Below, in pieces: positions 44,515 to 51,835 of a DNA stretch of 64,000 nucleotides (position 1 is the stretch's first letter; the number at the start of each line of letters is the position of its first letter). The stretch spans positions 78,291 through 142,290 of the forward strand of contig JANNZM010000050.1 of assembly GCA_031410595.1 (NCBI GenBank), given 5' to 3'. The notes beneath the pieces are model-generated. The model was not told the origin of the DNA and did no database searches. It saw nothing but the letters and a program-made list of their open reading frames with translations. The position numbers and the translations under genes are program-made. This DNA comes from JANMCE01 sp031410595. Its GTDB lineage: Bacteria; Actinomycetota; Acidimicrobiia; Acidimicrobiales; Ilumatobacteraceae.

Positions 44515-44838
44515 ATGTCGGGAACACCAATTGAGCTCGGTGACATGAGTGATCTTCGTGACGGTCAGATGCGCGTCTTTCCCGACATCGGCGGCAATGG
44601 CATCATCGTGTGCCGCGTTGCCGGCCAGTTGCATGCATTGGAAGACAACTGCTCGCACCGCGACGCCCGCCTGTCTGAAGGCCGGCTGCGGGGTGCACTC
44701 ATCACCTGCCCGTTGCACGGTGCTCAGTTCGATGTGCGTGATGGTCAGCACCAGGGCCCGCCCGCATCACTGCCGGTAGCGTGCTTTCGCGTCACCGAGC
44801 AAAGTGATACTGCAGTCGTCTATCTCCCACCCGGGTAG
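44515..44838 (+). CDS. Rieske [2Fe-2S] ferredoxin
   Basis: 107 residues with both cluster loops, CSHRDARL and CPLHGAQFD, and no transmembrane helix: a soluble Rieske ferredoxin that passes electrons to a ring-hydroxylating oxygenase. The alpha subunit at 42589 is the obvious partner. No ferredoxin reductase is nearby. Its 3' end abuts the convergent lipoprotein gene with a 2-bp gap. Confidence 0.88.
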   Translation: MSGTPIELGDMSDLRDGQMRVFPDIGGNGIIVCRVAGQLHALEDNCSHRDARLSEGRLRGALITCPLHGAQFDVRDGQHQGPPASLPVACFRVTEQSDTAVVYLPPG

Positions 44839-44840
44839 GG

Positions 44841-45929
44841 CTACGTAATGGTCATTTCGCCGTCGTATCCGGCGTCTGCTCCTACGGTGGCGGGTCGAGG
44901 CTTCAACACGTAGTGGGCCTTGGCCGGCAGGTCGATGGTCTTGGTTGCGCCCGACTCCACGCTGCCGAGCACCTTGTCTCCCATGAGCACATCGATCATG
45001 ACCTTGCCGTTATTCGGGTACGGGGGCTCCAGGCTGAGGGTGAGCTTTTGCCCGGCTGCCGCATCGAAACCGCCGGTCGAGCCAATGGCGGTATCGCCGA
45101 AGAACACCGCGCCACTTGTGCCCGGCAGGAACGAGATCGGTACTTCGGACTTTCCGGCCTCAAGGCTGAGGTATTTGCGCTTTGCCGGGGAACCAACCGT
45201 TGAGAGCGCTCCGCCGTTCAACCTGAAACCTTGGCGAACCACGGCCGTCGGACAGCAGGCGCCCTCCGCATCGGTAAAGCGATCGATTGCGAGCGCGTCA
45301 TCTTTGATGCTGATGCCGCGCACGCCGTCGTCGGCTCGGTCACCGACACCGGCGGATATGAGCCTTGTCGCGGTCGTGCCGGAGCACGAGTAGATGTGCA
45401 CGTCAGAGAGTTGGCCGGTGCCGCCGGTGTTGACGTTGGTGAACACCGCGGTCTCGGCGTTGCCGTCCACCCCACCGAAGTCACCTGCAACGACACCGCG
45501 TACCTGCAGAGCGGCGTAGTCGATCGAGTCACGGGTGCCGCGCTCGCCCTGGCCGTTGGTGACGGTGATCTTGCCGAAGTCGGGCAGATCGAACGTGAAG
45601 TTCCGGAAGTCGACACCACTGCACGGATTCGGCGCGGGCGGTTTCGGTGCGGCGGTAGTAGCCGGAGCCGCAGTCGGGCCGGGCGGCTTCGGTACGGTGG
45701 TTGGTGCTGCGGTCACTGCCTTGACCGTCGTGACAACCGGTGTGGGCGCACCCGTGGTGGGGGCGGCCACCGATGCTGGCGCAGCCACCGTGACGTCGGC
45801 CAAGGTAGTGGTAGACTGCACGTTCTTCGGCACGGCGGCCGTGTCCTTGGCAGCTCTTGTTGAGGCGGTGCACGCGCCGAGCATCAGCAGGAGCGCGGTG
45901 GTTACCAGCGTTACGCGTGCGGCGTGCAT
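44841..45929 (-). CDS. secreted lipoprotein of unknown function with Ala/Pro/Thr-rich linker
   Basis: 362 residues: signal peptide and lipobox (LMLGAC), then about 75 residues rich in Ala, Pro, Thr and Val (an extended wall-spanning linker), then a beta-rich domain (CSGVDFRNFTFDLPDFGKITVTNG). Two Cys pairs in the mature part may form disulfides (CCPT). Family not recognised. The DUF427 gene precedes it by 6 bp, so the two are probably cotranscribed. Confidence 0.72.
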   Translation of the reverse strand: MHAARVTLVTTALLLMLGACTASTRAAKDTAAVPKNVQSTTTLADVTVAAPASVAAPTTGAPTPVVTTVKAVTAAPTTVPKPPGPTAAPATTAAPKPPAPNPCSGVDFRNFTFDLPDFGKITVTNGQGERGTRDSIDYAALQVRGVVAGDFGGVDGNAETAVFTNVNTGGTGQLSDVHIYSCSGTTATRLISAGVGDRADDGVRGISIKDDALAIDRFTDAEGACCPTAVVRQGFRLNGGALSTVGSPAKRKYLSLEAGKSEVPISFLPGTSGAVFFGDTAIGSTGGFDAAAGQKLTLSLEPPYPNNGKVMIDVLMGDKVLGSVESGATKTIDLPAKAHYVLKPRPATVGADAGYDGEMTIT

Positions 45930-45935
45930 ATGGGG

Positions 45936-46220
45936 TTAGGACTCGACGGTGACGCCGCGCCAGAAGGCGACATGGCCTTTGATTTCCTTGGCGGCGTCTT
46001 TCGGTGTGGGGTAGTACCAGGCTGCGTCGGCGTTCACGTTGCCGTCGACGTTCAGTGAGTAGTAGCTGGCCTCACCCTTCCACGGGCACGAGGTGTGCTT
46101 CGCGCTTGGTTCGAGAAGATCGGCATTGATCGAGTCGGTAGGAAAGTAGTGGTTGCCTTCAACCATCACGGTATTGTCGCTCTCGGCAATAACTGCACCG
46201 TTCCACGTTGCTTTCGCCAT
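45936..46220 (-). CDS. DUF427 family protein
   Basis: 94 residues: ATWNGAVIAESDNTVMVEGNHYFP, CPWKGEASYYSLNVDG, AAWYYPTPKDAAKEIKGHVAFW. This is the compact single-domain form. AGGAG lies 7-8 nt before the ATG. A larger DUF427 protein is at 57870. Function unknown. Confidence 0.87.
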   Translation of the reverse strand: MAKATWNGAVIAESDNTVMVEGNHYFPTDSINADLLEPSAKHTSCPWKGEASYYSLNVDGNVNADAAWYYPTPKDAAKEIKGHVAFWRGVTVES

Positions 46221-46250
46221 GTTCGGCTCCTCTCATCAGATTTGATTGCG

Positions 46251-46349
46251 AAGGCTACCGGCGAACGTCCGCTTTCGACTGCTCGGCCGGCCGATCTCGG
46301 CGCAGCACGACCGGCCGGCTCCCGACCGGGCTTCGCGCCGGTAGCTTTT
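46251..46349. other. nested inverted-repeat element of about 100 bp upstream of higBA
   Basis: The outer arms 46251-46263 and 46336-46348 pair over 13 bp (AAGGCTACCGGCG with CGCCGGTAGCTTT, one G-U), and the AA/TT next to them can extend the stem past a 2-nt bulge. An inner 8-bp GC stem (46286-46293 with 46312-46319) sits inside. It lies between divergent genes, so it is not a simple terminator. It might be a small structured RNA, a MITE relic or a REP-like element. Confidence 0.4.
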
Positions 46350-46366
46350 GCACGCTGATCGGGGAT

Positions 46367-46403
46367 AATAACGGTTGCTGTTATTAACGGCTACTGTTAT
46401 GCT
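46367..46403 (+). promoter_or_regulatory. higBA promoter with two tandem operators
   Basis: Two tandem 16-bp operators (TAACGG N6 GTTAT type), the first a palindrome AATAAC N7 GTTATT, cover the promoter. TTGCTG (46375-46380) and TATGCT (46398-46403) are 17 nt apart. TATGCT ends 6 nt before GTG 46410, so the mRNA is probably leaderless. HigA-type autorepression through these sites is expected from the family. Confidence 0.6.
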
Positions 46404-46409
46404 TTGGAG

Positions 46410-46703
46410 GTGATCCAATCGTTCGGTGACAAAGACACCGAACGCGTCTGGCTTCGGAAGCGAATCCGCAGGCTGGACGATGGCACCTATCGAATTGCTC
46501 TACGAGAGCTTCTGATTCTCGATGCTGCTGATGTCATCGGAGATCTCCGAATCCCACCAGGCAATCGGCTCGAGAAGCTCAAAGGTGATCGTGCTGGCTA
46601 CTACAGCATCCGCATCAACGACCAGTGGCGAATCTGCTTTCGATGGGCGCTTGCTGGGCCTGAAGACGTTGAAATCGTCGACTACCACCAAGGAGACCAA
46701 TGA
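46410..46703 (+). CDS. higB: HigB-family toxin (RelE/ParE superfamily)
   Basis: 97 residues from GTG 46410 (TTG 46404 is an alternative). PPGNRLEKLKGDRAGYYSIRINDQWRICFRW is the HigB core, with VDYHQ near the end. HigB toxins cleave mRNA at the ribosome. The toxin-first order, followed by an overlapping antitoxin gene, is characteristic of higBA. The operator pair directly upstream fits autoregulation. Confidence 0.88.
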   Translation: MIQSFGDKDTERVWLRKRIRRLDDGTYRIALRELLILDAADVIGDLRIPPGNRLEKLKGDRAGYYSIRINDQWRICFRWALAGPEDVEIVDYHQGDQ

Positions 46704-47002
46704 CAACGAGCGCCACTATGCCCCCAATCCATCCGGGTGAGATTCTTCAGGGGGAGTACCTCGACCCGCTCGGTGTGAGCCAGTATCGGTTGGCTCGCGC
46801 GATCGATGTACCACCGCGACGCATCAATGAGATCGTTCATGGAAAGCGGGGGATCTCGGCCGACACTGCATTGCGGTTGGCCCGATACTTCGCGACCAGC
46901 GAACGGTTCTGGCTCAATCTCCAAAACCGCTACGACATTGAAATCGAACGCAATCGACTCTCGGCCATCCTGGACGAGATCACGCCATTGAAGTCGGCCT
47001 GA
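46700..47002 (+). CDS. higA: HigA-family antitoxin (XRE DNA-binding)
   Basis: 100 residues: PPIHPGEILQGEYLDPLGVSQYRLARAIDVPPRRINEIVHGKRGISADTALRLARYF is the HigA helix-turn-helix. It neutralises HigB and represses the operon. It overlaps higB by ATGA and is convergent with the helicase gene. Confidence 0.9.
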   Translation: MTTSATMPPIHPGEILQGEYLDPLGVSQYRLARAIDVPPRRINEIVHGKRGISADTALRLARYFATSERFWLNLQNRYDIEIERNRLSAILDEITPLKSA

Positions 47003-47006
47003 TGCA

Positions 47007-49001
47007 CTAGCTCCAGAGTCCGGATACCAGTGCATCGAGTTTGTCGAGGCGTTCTCGGCCTCGGGCGACGATCGGCTCGATGGTGTCGGGGGCGTGCACG
47101 GGAGCGGCGAGGTCTTCGTCCATGGTGGCGAGAACGGTCGGGGTGAAGAAGCGAGTGAGTTGCGCGTAGCCGTGCTTGTCCTTCTTGCCGCGATGTTGGT
47201 GGTGATAGCGCAGCGGGGCGTAGGTATAGAGCTCGTTACGGGCACGAGTAAGAGCCACGTACAGCAGGCGTCGTTCCTCCTCGATACTTTCGGCATTGCC
47301 GGTGGACATGTCGGACGGGATGTTGCCCTCCACCACATGCATGACGTGCACCACATCCCATTCGCCACCCTTGGCCGAGTGAATGGTGGACAGGGTGAGC
47401 ACGTCGTCATCAAGCGATGGCGGGCCGGCCAGGTCACCAGTGGCGGCCGGTGGGTCGAGAGTGAGTTCAACGAGGAACCGACTCAATGTTGGAGCGAGCG
47501 TTGCGGCGATCTGCAACTGGTCGTAGTCGGCCACGCGGGCAGCCCAGTTGTCGTAACGATTCGCCACGAGTGGTTCGAGGAAGGCTCGCGCTCGTTCGAG
47601 CTTGGGGAGCACGACGTCTTCGGGCATTGACCGCGCGTCGAGCAGGGTGAGTACCAGTTCCTGGCAGCTCTCATGCGCGGCCACGGCCTTGTTCGGGTCA
47701 TCGGCCAGCATTGCCTCTTCGGTGATACGTCGCGCCGTGACTCGACCGATGCCGTCGATGAGTTGGAGCACGCGGGTCCACGCCAGTTCGTCGGTAGGGT
47801 TCTCGACCACACGCAACATGCTGACGAGGTCCTTCACGTGGGCTGCTTCGAGGAACTTCAATCCTCCGTACTTCACGAACGGAATGTGGCGAGCGGTCAG
47901 CTCCAACTCAAGTAGATCGGAGTGGTGACCTGATCGCACCAGTACCGCTTGGTGGCGCAACGAGGTTCCCCTTTCCTTGTGCCACAAAATTCGCTCGCAC
48001 ACCGCCGTGGCCTGCATTGCTTCGTCGTGACAGCGCACCAGGACGGGCCGCTTCGTACCAGCTCGGACCGCCACCAGTTCCTTCGGGTGACGGTTGCGAG
48101 CATGGGCGATAACGGCATTGGTGGTTTCGAGGATGGGGGGTGTGGAGCGGTGGTTACGCACCAGGGTGAGGATGTCGGCATCGAATCGTTCACCGAAGTT
48201 CATGATGTTGGCGTGGGTTGCGGCACGGAACGAGTAGATCGATTGTGCATCATCGCCCACCACCGTCAACCTTGCTCCGCCGGCGGTCATGCCTTCGAGG
48301 ATGTCGGCCTGCAGCGCGTTGGTGTCCTGGTACTCGTCGACCAAGATGTGGTCGAACATGCCCTGGAGCGCTCGGGCCGTGTCGGCATCCTGTAGCAGTG
48401 CCCACCAGCACAGGAGCAGGTCGTCGTAGTCGAGCAGTTGCCGAGCCCGCTTGCGTTCGATGTAGCCGGGGAAAATGACCCGCATGTCGTCGCGCTCTTC
48501 AATGCACCACGGAAACGACCACTGCAAAACATCGTTCAGTGGTTCTCGCGCGTTCACGCAGCGGCTCATCACATCGACAAGTGTTTCTTTACGGGCCCGC
48601 CGCCGATTGGTGCCATCGCCGGGCACGAGTTCATCCCGAACCATGGCCATGAGGTCGGCCGCATCACCGGGGTCGAGCACGGTGAACGACGGCTCTAGCC
48701 CGAGTGCCATACCGAAGCGCCGCAGCAGCCGGTTGGCCACCGCATGGAACGTGCCGCCCCATACGGCCGCCGACACCGACTGACCCGAGGCATTCTCGGC
48801 TCGATGCAACAGTTCTGACGCGGCGCGGCGGCTGAACGTCAGCAGCAAGATTCGCTCCGGCGGCACACCTGAGTCGACCAGATGCGCCAACCGTGCGGCG
48901 AGCGTTGTGGTCTTTCCCGTGCCGGCACCGGCCACAATCAACAGGTTTCGCCCGTCGTGGTTGACCGCGGCCTGCTGCTCCGCATTGAGTGTGTCGAACA
49001 T
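47007..49001 (-). CDS. UvrD/PcrA-like ATP-dependent DNA helicase
   Basis: 664 residues of superfamily 1A. Walker A GAGTGKTTTLA, motif II DEYQDTN, GDDAQSIYSFR (motif III), STIHSAKGGEWDVV and VALTRAR (motif VI). It is shorter than UvrD1 and lacks a nuclease domain. ATG 49001 lies within a perfect SOS box and 7 nt after TAGTGT; the upstream frame to 49181 is not supported. A DNA-repair role under LexA is the expected function. Confidence 0.87.
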   Translation of the reverse strand: MFDTLNAEQQAAVNHDGRNLLIVAGAGTGKTTTLAARLAHLVDSGVPPERILLLTFSRRAASELLHRAENASGQSVSAAVWGGTFHAVANRLLRRFGMALGLEPSFTVLDPGDAADLMAMVRDELVPGDGTNRRRARKETLVDVMSRCVNAREPLNDVLQWSFPWCIEERDDMRVIFPGYIERKRARQLLDYDDLLLCWWALLQDADTARALQGMFDHILVDEYQDTNALQADILEGMTAGGARLTVVGDDAQSIYSFRAATHANIMNFGERFDADILTLVRNHRSTPPILETTNAVIAHARNRHPKELVAVRAGTKRPVLVRCHDEAMQATAVCERILWHKERGTSLRHQAVLVRSGHHSDLLELELTARHIPFVKYGGLKFLEAAHVKDLVSMLRVVENPTDELAWTRVLQLIDGIGRVTARRITEEAMLADDPNKAVAAHESCQELVLTLLDARSMPEDVVLPKLERARAFLEPLVANRYDNWAARVADYDQLQIAATLAPTLSRFLVELTLDPPAATGDLAGPPSLDDDVLTLSTIHSAKGGEWDVVHVMHVVEGNIPSDMSTGNAESIEEERRLLYVALTRARNELYTYAPLRYHHQHRGKKDKHGYAQLTRFFTPTVLATMDEDLAAPVHAPDTIEPIVARGRERLDKLDALVSGLWS

Positions 49002-49012
49002 GCGTTCGACAC
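48991..49012 (-). promoter_or_regulatory. perfect SOS (LexA) box overlapping the helicase start codon
   Basis: Arms GTGTCGAAC and GTTCGACAC form a 9-bp perfect palindrome with a 4-nt spacer, containing the actinobacterial consensus CGAAC N4 GTTCG. The ATG of the helicase lies in its middle, and the -10-like TAGTGT (49009-49014) overlaps its edge, so bound LexA would block transcription and the leaderless start. Confidence 0.8.
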
Positions 49013-49018
49013 TAGCGG

Positions 49019-50374
49019 CTACATGACGGGCACGTCGGCCATGGCGGACGCAATGTCGGACGTTGACAGTTCGAGGTCGACCATGGTGCCGGTCATATAC
49101 GACTCGTACGCGGCCATATCGAAATGCCCGTGACCGCACAGTGCGGTGAGAATGACCTTCTCCTCGCCCGACTCCTTGCACGCGACCGCTTCACGGATAG
49201 CGGCGGCGATGGCGTGGGTCGGCTCGGGGGCGGGCACGATGCCCTCGGTGCGAGCAAACTTGAGCGCGCCCGCGAAGCACTCCAACTGCGGAATGGCGAT
49301 GGCCTCCACCAAGCCCAACTCGTACAGGTGCGACACCAGTGGAGCCATGCCGTGGTAGCGAAGACCGCCCGCATGGATGGAATCGGGAATGAAACCGTGG
49401 CCCAGCGTGTGCATCTTCATGAGTGGCGTCATGCCAGCCGAGTCACCGAAGTCGTAGCGATACTCGCCCTGCGTCAAGGTGGGGCACGCCGCGGGTTCCA
49501 CACAACGGATGGTTGGGTTCATCTTGCCGGCCATCTTCTCCCGAAGGAATGGGAACGCGAGACCACCGAAGTTCGAGCCGCCGCCCGTGCAACCAACCAG
49601 CACGTCGGGCGTCTCCCCGACCTTCGCTAACTGCAAAAGCGCTTCTTCACCAATGATGGTCTGGTGCATCAAAACGTGGTTGAGCACGCTGCCGAGCGAG
49701 TAGCGCGTCTTCGGGTCGGCCACAGCCATGGCGACGGCTTCGGAGATGGCGATGCCGAGGCTGCCCGGATGCATCGGGTCTTTCGCCAACAGTGAGCGGC
49801 CGTAGTCGGTCAGCTCGGATGGAGAGGAGTGCAGCGTGGCACCGTAGATCTCCATCATCGTCTTGCGATAAGGCTTGGAGCGGTACGACGCCGCGACTTG
49901 CCACACCTCACATTCCAACCCGAACTGCGCGGTGGCGAATGCGAGTGCCGTGCCCCACTGACCGGCGCCGGTTTCGGTGGTGAGCTTGGTGATGCCTTCC
50001 ATGGCGTTGTAGTACGCCTGCGGTACGGCCGTGTTCGGCTTGTGTGACCCGGCCGGGCTCACGCCTTCGTACTTGTAGTAGATGCGGGCAGGCGTATCGA
50101 GCAGCTTCTCCAACCGGTGGGCACGAAAGAGCGGACTCGGACGCCACAGGCGATAGACGTCCTGTACCGCCTCCGGGATGTCGATGTATCGCTCCTGGCT
50201 GACCTCTTGCATGATGATCGCCATCGGAAATAGCGGAGCGAAATCCTCCGGCCCAGCCGGCTCTCGCGTGCCCGGATGCAACGCTGGGGGCGGAGGTGAC
50301 GGCAGGTCGGGAACGATGTTGTACCAACGTGTCGGCATTTCCGATTCGTCGAGCAGGATCTTGTGCTGTTTCAT
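49019..50374 (-). CDS. trpB2: tryptophan synthase beta-like protein (TrpB2 class)
   Basis: 451 residues of the TrpB2 class: WYNIVPDLP, GRPSPL-like WRPSPLFRAHRLEKLL, PLP lysine SHKPNTA, GAGQWG and GCTGGGSNFGG. TrpB2 can make tryptophan from indole and serine and may work without TrpA; here no trpA is adjacent. ATG 50374 has GGGGG about 7 nt upstream. The same frame is open upstream into an HNH gene relic (to 50743), which I exclude. Confidence 0.86.
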   Translation of the reverse strand: MKQHKILLDESEMPTRWYNIVPDLPSPPPPALHPGTREPAGPEDFAPLFPMAIIMQEVSQERYIDIPEAVQDVYRLWRPSPLFRAHRLEKLLDTPARIYYKYEGVSPAGSHKPNTAVPQAYYNAMEGITKLTTETGAGQWGTALAFATAQFGLECEVWQVAASYRSKPYRKTMMEIYGATLHSSPSELTDYGRSLLAKDPMHPGSLGIAISEAVAMAVADPKTRYSLGSVLNHVLMHQTIIGEEALLQLAKVGETPDVLVGCTGGGSNFGGLAFPFLREKMAGKMNPTIRCVEPAACPTLTQGEYRYDFGDSAGMTPLMKMHTLGHGFIPDSIHAGGLRYHGMAPLVSHLYELGLVEAIAIPQLECFAGALKFARTEGIVPAPEPTHAIAAAIREAVACKESGEEKVILTALCGHGHFDMAAYESYMTGTMVDLELSTSDIASAMADVPVM

Positions 50375-50469
50375 GGCGTACCCCCGTACGGTCGAAGTCC
50401 CGCGGGATGTTACCGCCGCACAGCATGCGGCTGCTCGAAGAACTTCTCTGAACCTGCGCCGCGCGCTTG

Positions 50470-51025
50470 AAGACGCGCGATGGTGCAGGCCCGAGTGGGC
50501 CTGAAGCATGCAGGCTGACCACCCGACACTGTGCACCAGCTGATGATGGCGGCCGCACAAGAGCGCCATATTGTCGATGTCTGTCGGTCCGGTGTCTCGG
50601 TCGTATTCCTTCACGTGGTGGGCTTGGCACCATTGGGCCTTGGTATGACAGCCGGGGTAGACCCGATTTGGTGCAACGACAGTGCCGTCGGCGTAGCGCT
50701 GCGACAAGGTCTGCGCCGGTTCGTCAGGCGCCACTTCCGGCAAACAAGCGTCGAGACCGGCCTTGACCTACTTCGGACTTTTCGCCGGTGAGTAGGCCAT
50801 CGAGTTTCCAGCTGTTGTCGAGCATTGGTGAGAAGTGGAGGTGATCGCGCTCGGGCTCGGGTGTAGGGCCGTCGTCGTTGATCGATGCCTTCGCCCGGGT
50901 GGCCCACTCGCTCATGACGTGGGTGGTGTCGATGATATTCAGGTCAGCGAGGGCCGCGCCTGGCGTTGGGTTGGCAACAACCGTGCCAATCTCAAGCCTT
51001 GAGCGCCGCCGTTTCCATGTCTCTA
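50470..51025 (-). pseudogene. decayed DUF222-HNH endonuclease (13E12-type) gene
   Basis: Fragments of a DUF222/HNH protein in different frames. An ATG near 51016 opens only 8 codons before a stop. A mid-part follows (ATRAKASINDDGPTPEPERDHLHFSPMLDNSWKLDGLL, 50735-50910). A +1 frameshift near 50765 leads to VKAGLDACLPEVAPDEP and a truncated HNH core (WCQAHHVKEYDRDTGPTDIDNMALLCGRHHQLVH). Much of the middle is deleted. It ends without a stop, in frame with trpB2. Confidence 0.8.
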
Positions 51026-51080
51026 TCGTACACCCATTTGCATAGGAATGCTATTGAGATGAGTAGCTTTCTTTGTCAAG
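51026..51080 (-). promoter_or_regulatory. upstream region shared with the DUF222 gene at 63820
   Basis: TTTCTTGACAAA, ATAGCATTCCTATGC and GGTGTA-N-GAT/GCT occur in the same order here (minus strand) and at 63756-63819 (plus strand). The ATG follows the -10-like hexamer by 6 nt in both. This shows the pseudogene and the intact gene share one regulatory module. Confidence 0.6.
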
Positions 51081-51192
51081 AAAGCCGGCTCAGACCTTTG
51101 ACGATGCGGTCTGCCACGTCAGGGTGCCGGTCATGCATCGCCGGAACCGCCGACGATGCGAGCACGTAGTGGCTCACTCGTCGCCTCAACAT

Positions 51193-51486
51193 CTAGGGGT
51201 TCTTGAAGATGTCGTGGGTGCCGACTCTGCGCCACACGACATGCGGTTCGCCGTTGGTGACCTCGGGGCCGTACTGGAATGTTGCACGGCCGTCGTCGGC
51301 CCAGGTGAGCTCGTAGACACCCGCCGCACCCTTCACGCCCTTGATGCGAAGACCCTTCCGAAAGCCGATACCCGATCTCAGTTCGTCGACAAATTGCTCA
51401 ACCGCCTGAAGGAACGCCTCTTGTTGCATCGGACTGAGGCGCTCAAAATCAGCGCGAAACCGTGCCCGCCATGAGTACGAGGGCAT
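51193..51486 (-). CDS. RelE/ParE-family toxin
   Basis: 97 residues: MPSYSWRARFRADFERLSPMQQEAFLQAVEQFVDELRSG, GLRIKGVKGAAGVYELTWADDGRATFQYG and RVGTHDIFKNP. This is the usual size and layout of a RelE/ParE toxin, which can be an mRNA interferase or gyrase poison. It follows the AbrB-type gene by 7 bp. The longer frame to 51534 is unlikely. Confidence 0.75.
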   Translation of the reverse strand: MPSYSWRARFRADFERLSPMQQEAFLQAVEQFVDELRSGIGFRKGLRIKGVKGAAGVYELTWADDGRATFQYGPEVTNGEPHVVWRRVGTHDIFKNP

Positions 51487-51493
51487 CGCCGAG

Positions 51494-51787
51494 TCAGGGA
51501 TTGTTGCGATTGGCGATCGACCGAAGCGCTGCAATCATCTCTTCGCCTGAGGCAAAGGTCTCCATTCGCCCAGCGGCAAGGTCGGCTTCCGCTTCTCGTT
51601 CACCCTGCTGCCACTCTGGAGACCAGAACCACGCCTGCGTTGAGTCGATAACTTTCCGCGGACGCAAAAGGATTCCCTCGTCGGTGAGCTCGGCATCGAG
51701 CAGGTCACCTTCTTCGAGATGGGCAGCGGTCCGAATGTCCTCGGGCAGCGTCACCTGACCTCGTGCTCTCACCGTTAGTCGAGTCAT
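51494..51787 (-). CDS. AbrB/MazE-family antitoxin
   Basis: 97 residues beginning MTRLTVRARGQVTLPEDIRTAAHLEEGDLLDAELTDEGILLRPRK, a swapped-hairpin AbrB DNA-binding domain, followed by a helical acidic C-terminus (EREAEADLAAGRMETFASGEEMIAAL) that would bind the toxin. The antitoxin-first order differs from higBA. A palindromic operator lies in its promoter. Confidence 0.85.
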   Translation of the reverse strand: MTRLTVRARGQVTLPEDIRTAAHLEEGDLLDAELTDEGILLRPRKVIDSTQAWFWSPEWQQGEREAEADLAAGRMETFASGEEMIAALRSIANRNNP

Positions 51788-51793
51788 GCGACA

Positions 51794-51822
51794 ATCATAC
51801 AGTCTGATTTTCAGACTGTCGA
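51794..51822 (-). promoter_or_regulatory. promoter of the AbrB/RelE toxin-antitoxin operon with palindromic operator
   Basis: On the minus strand TCGACA (-35) and TATGAT (-10) are 17 nt apart. A palindrome CAGTCTGA N3 TCAGACTG (51800-51818) fills the spacer. TATGAT ends 6 nt before ATG 51787, so the mRNA is probably leaderless. AbrB-type autorepression is expected. Confidence 0.7.
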
Positions 51823-51835
51823 TACTGCGCATGGC

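Noticed and set aside
46221..46366. terminator of DUF427 or higBA
   Set aside because: The inverted repeat lies upstream of both divergent genes, so neither is terminated by it.
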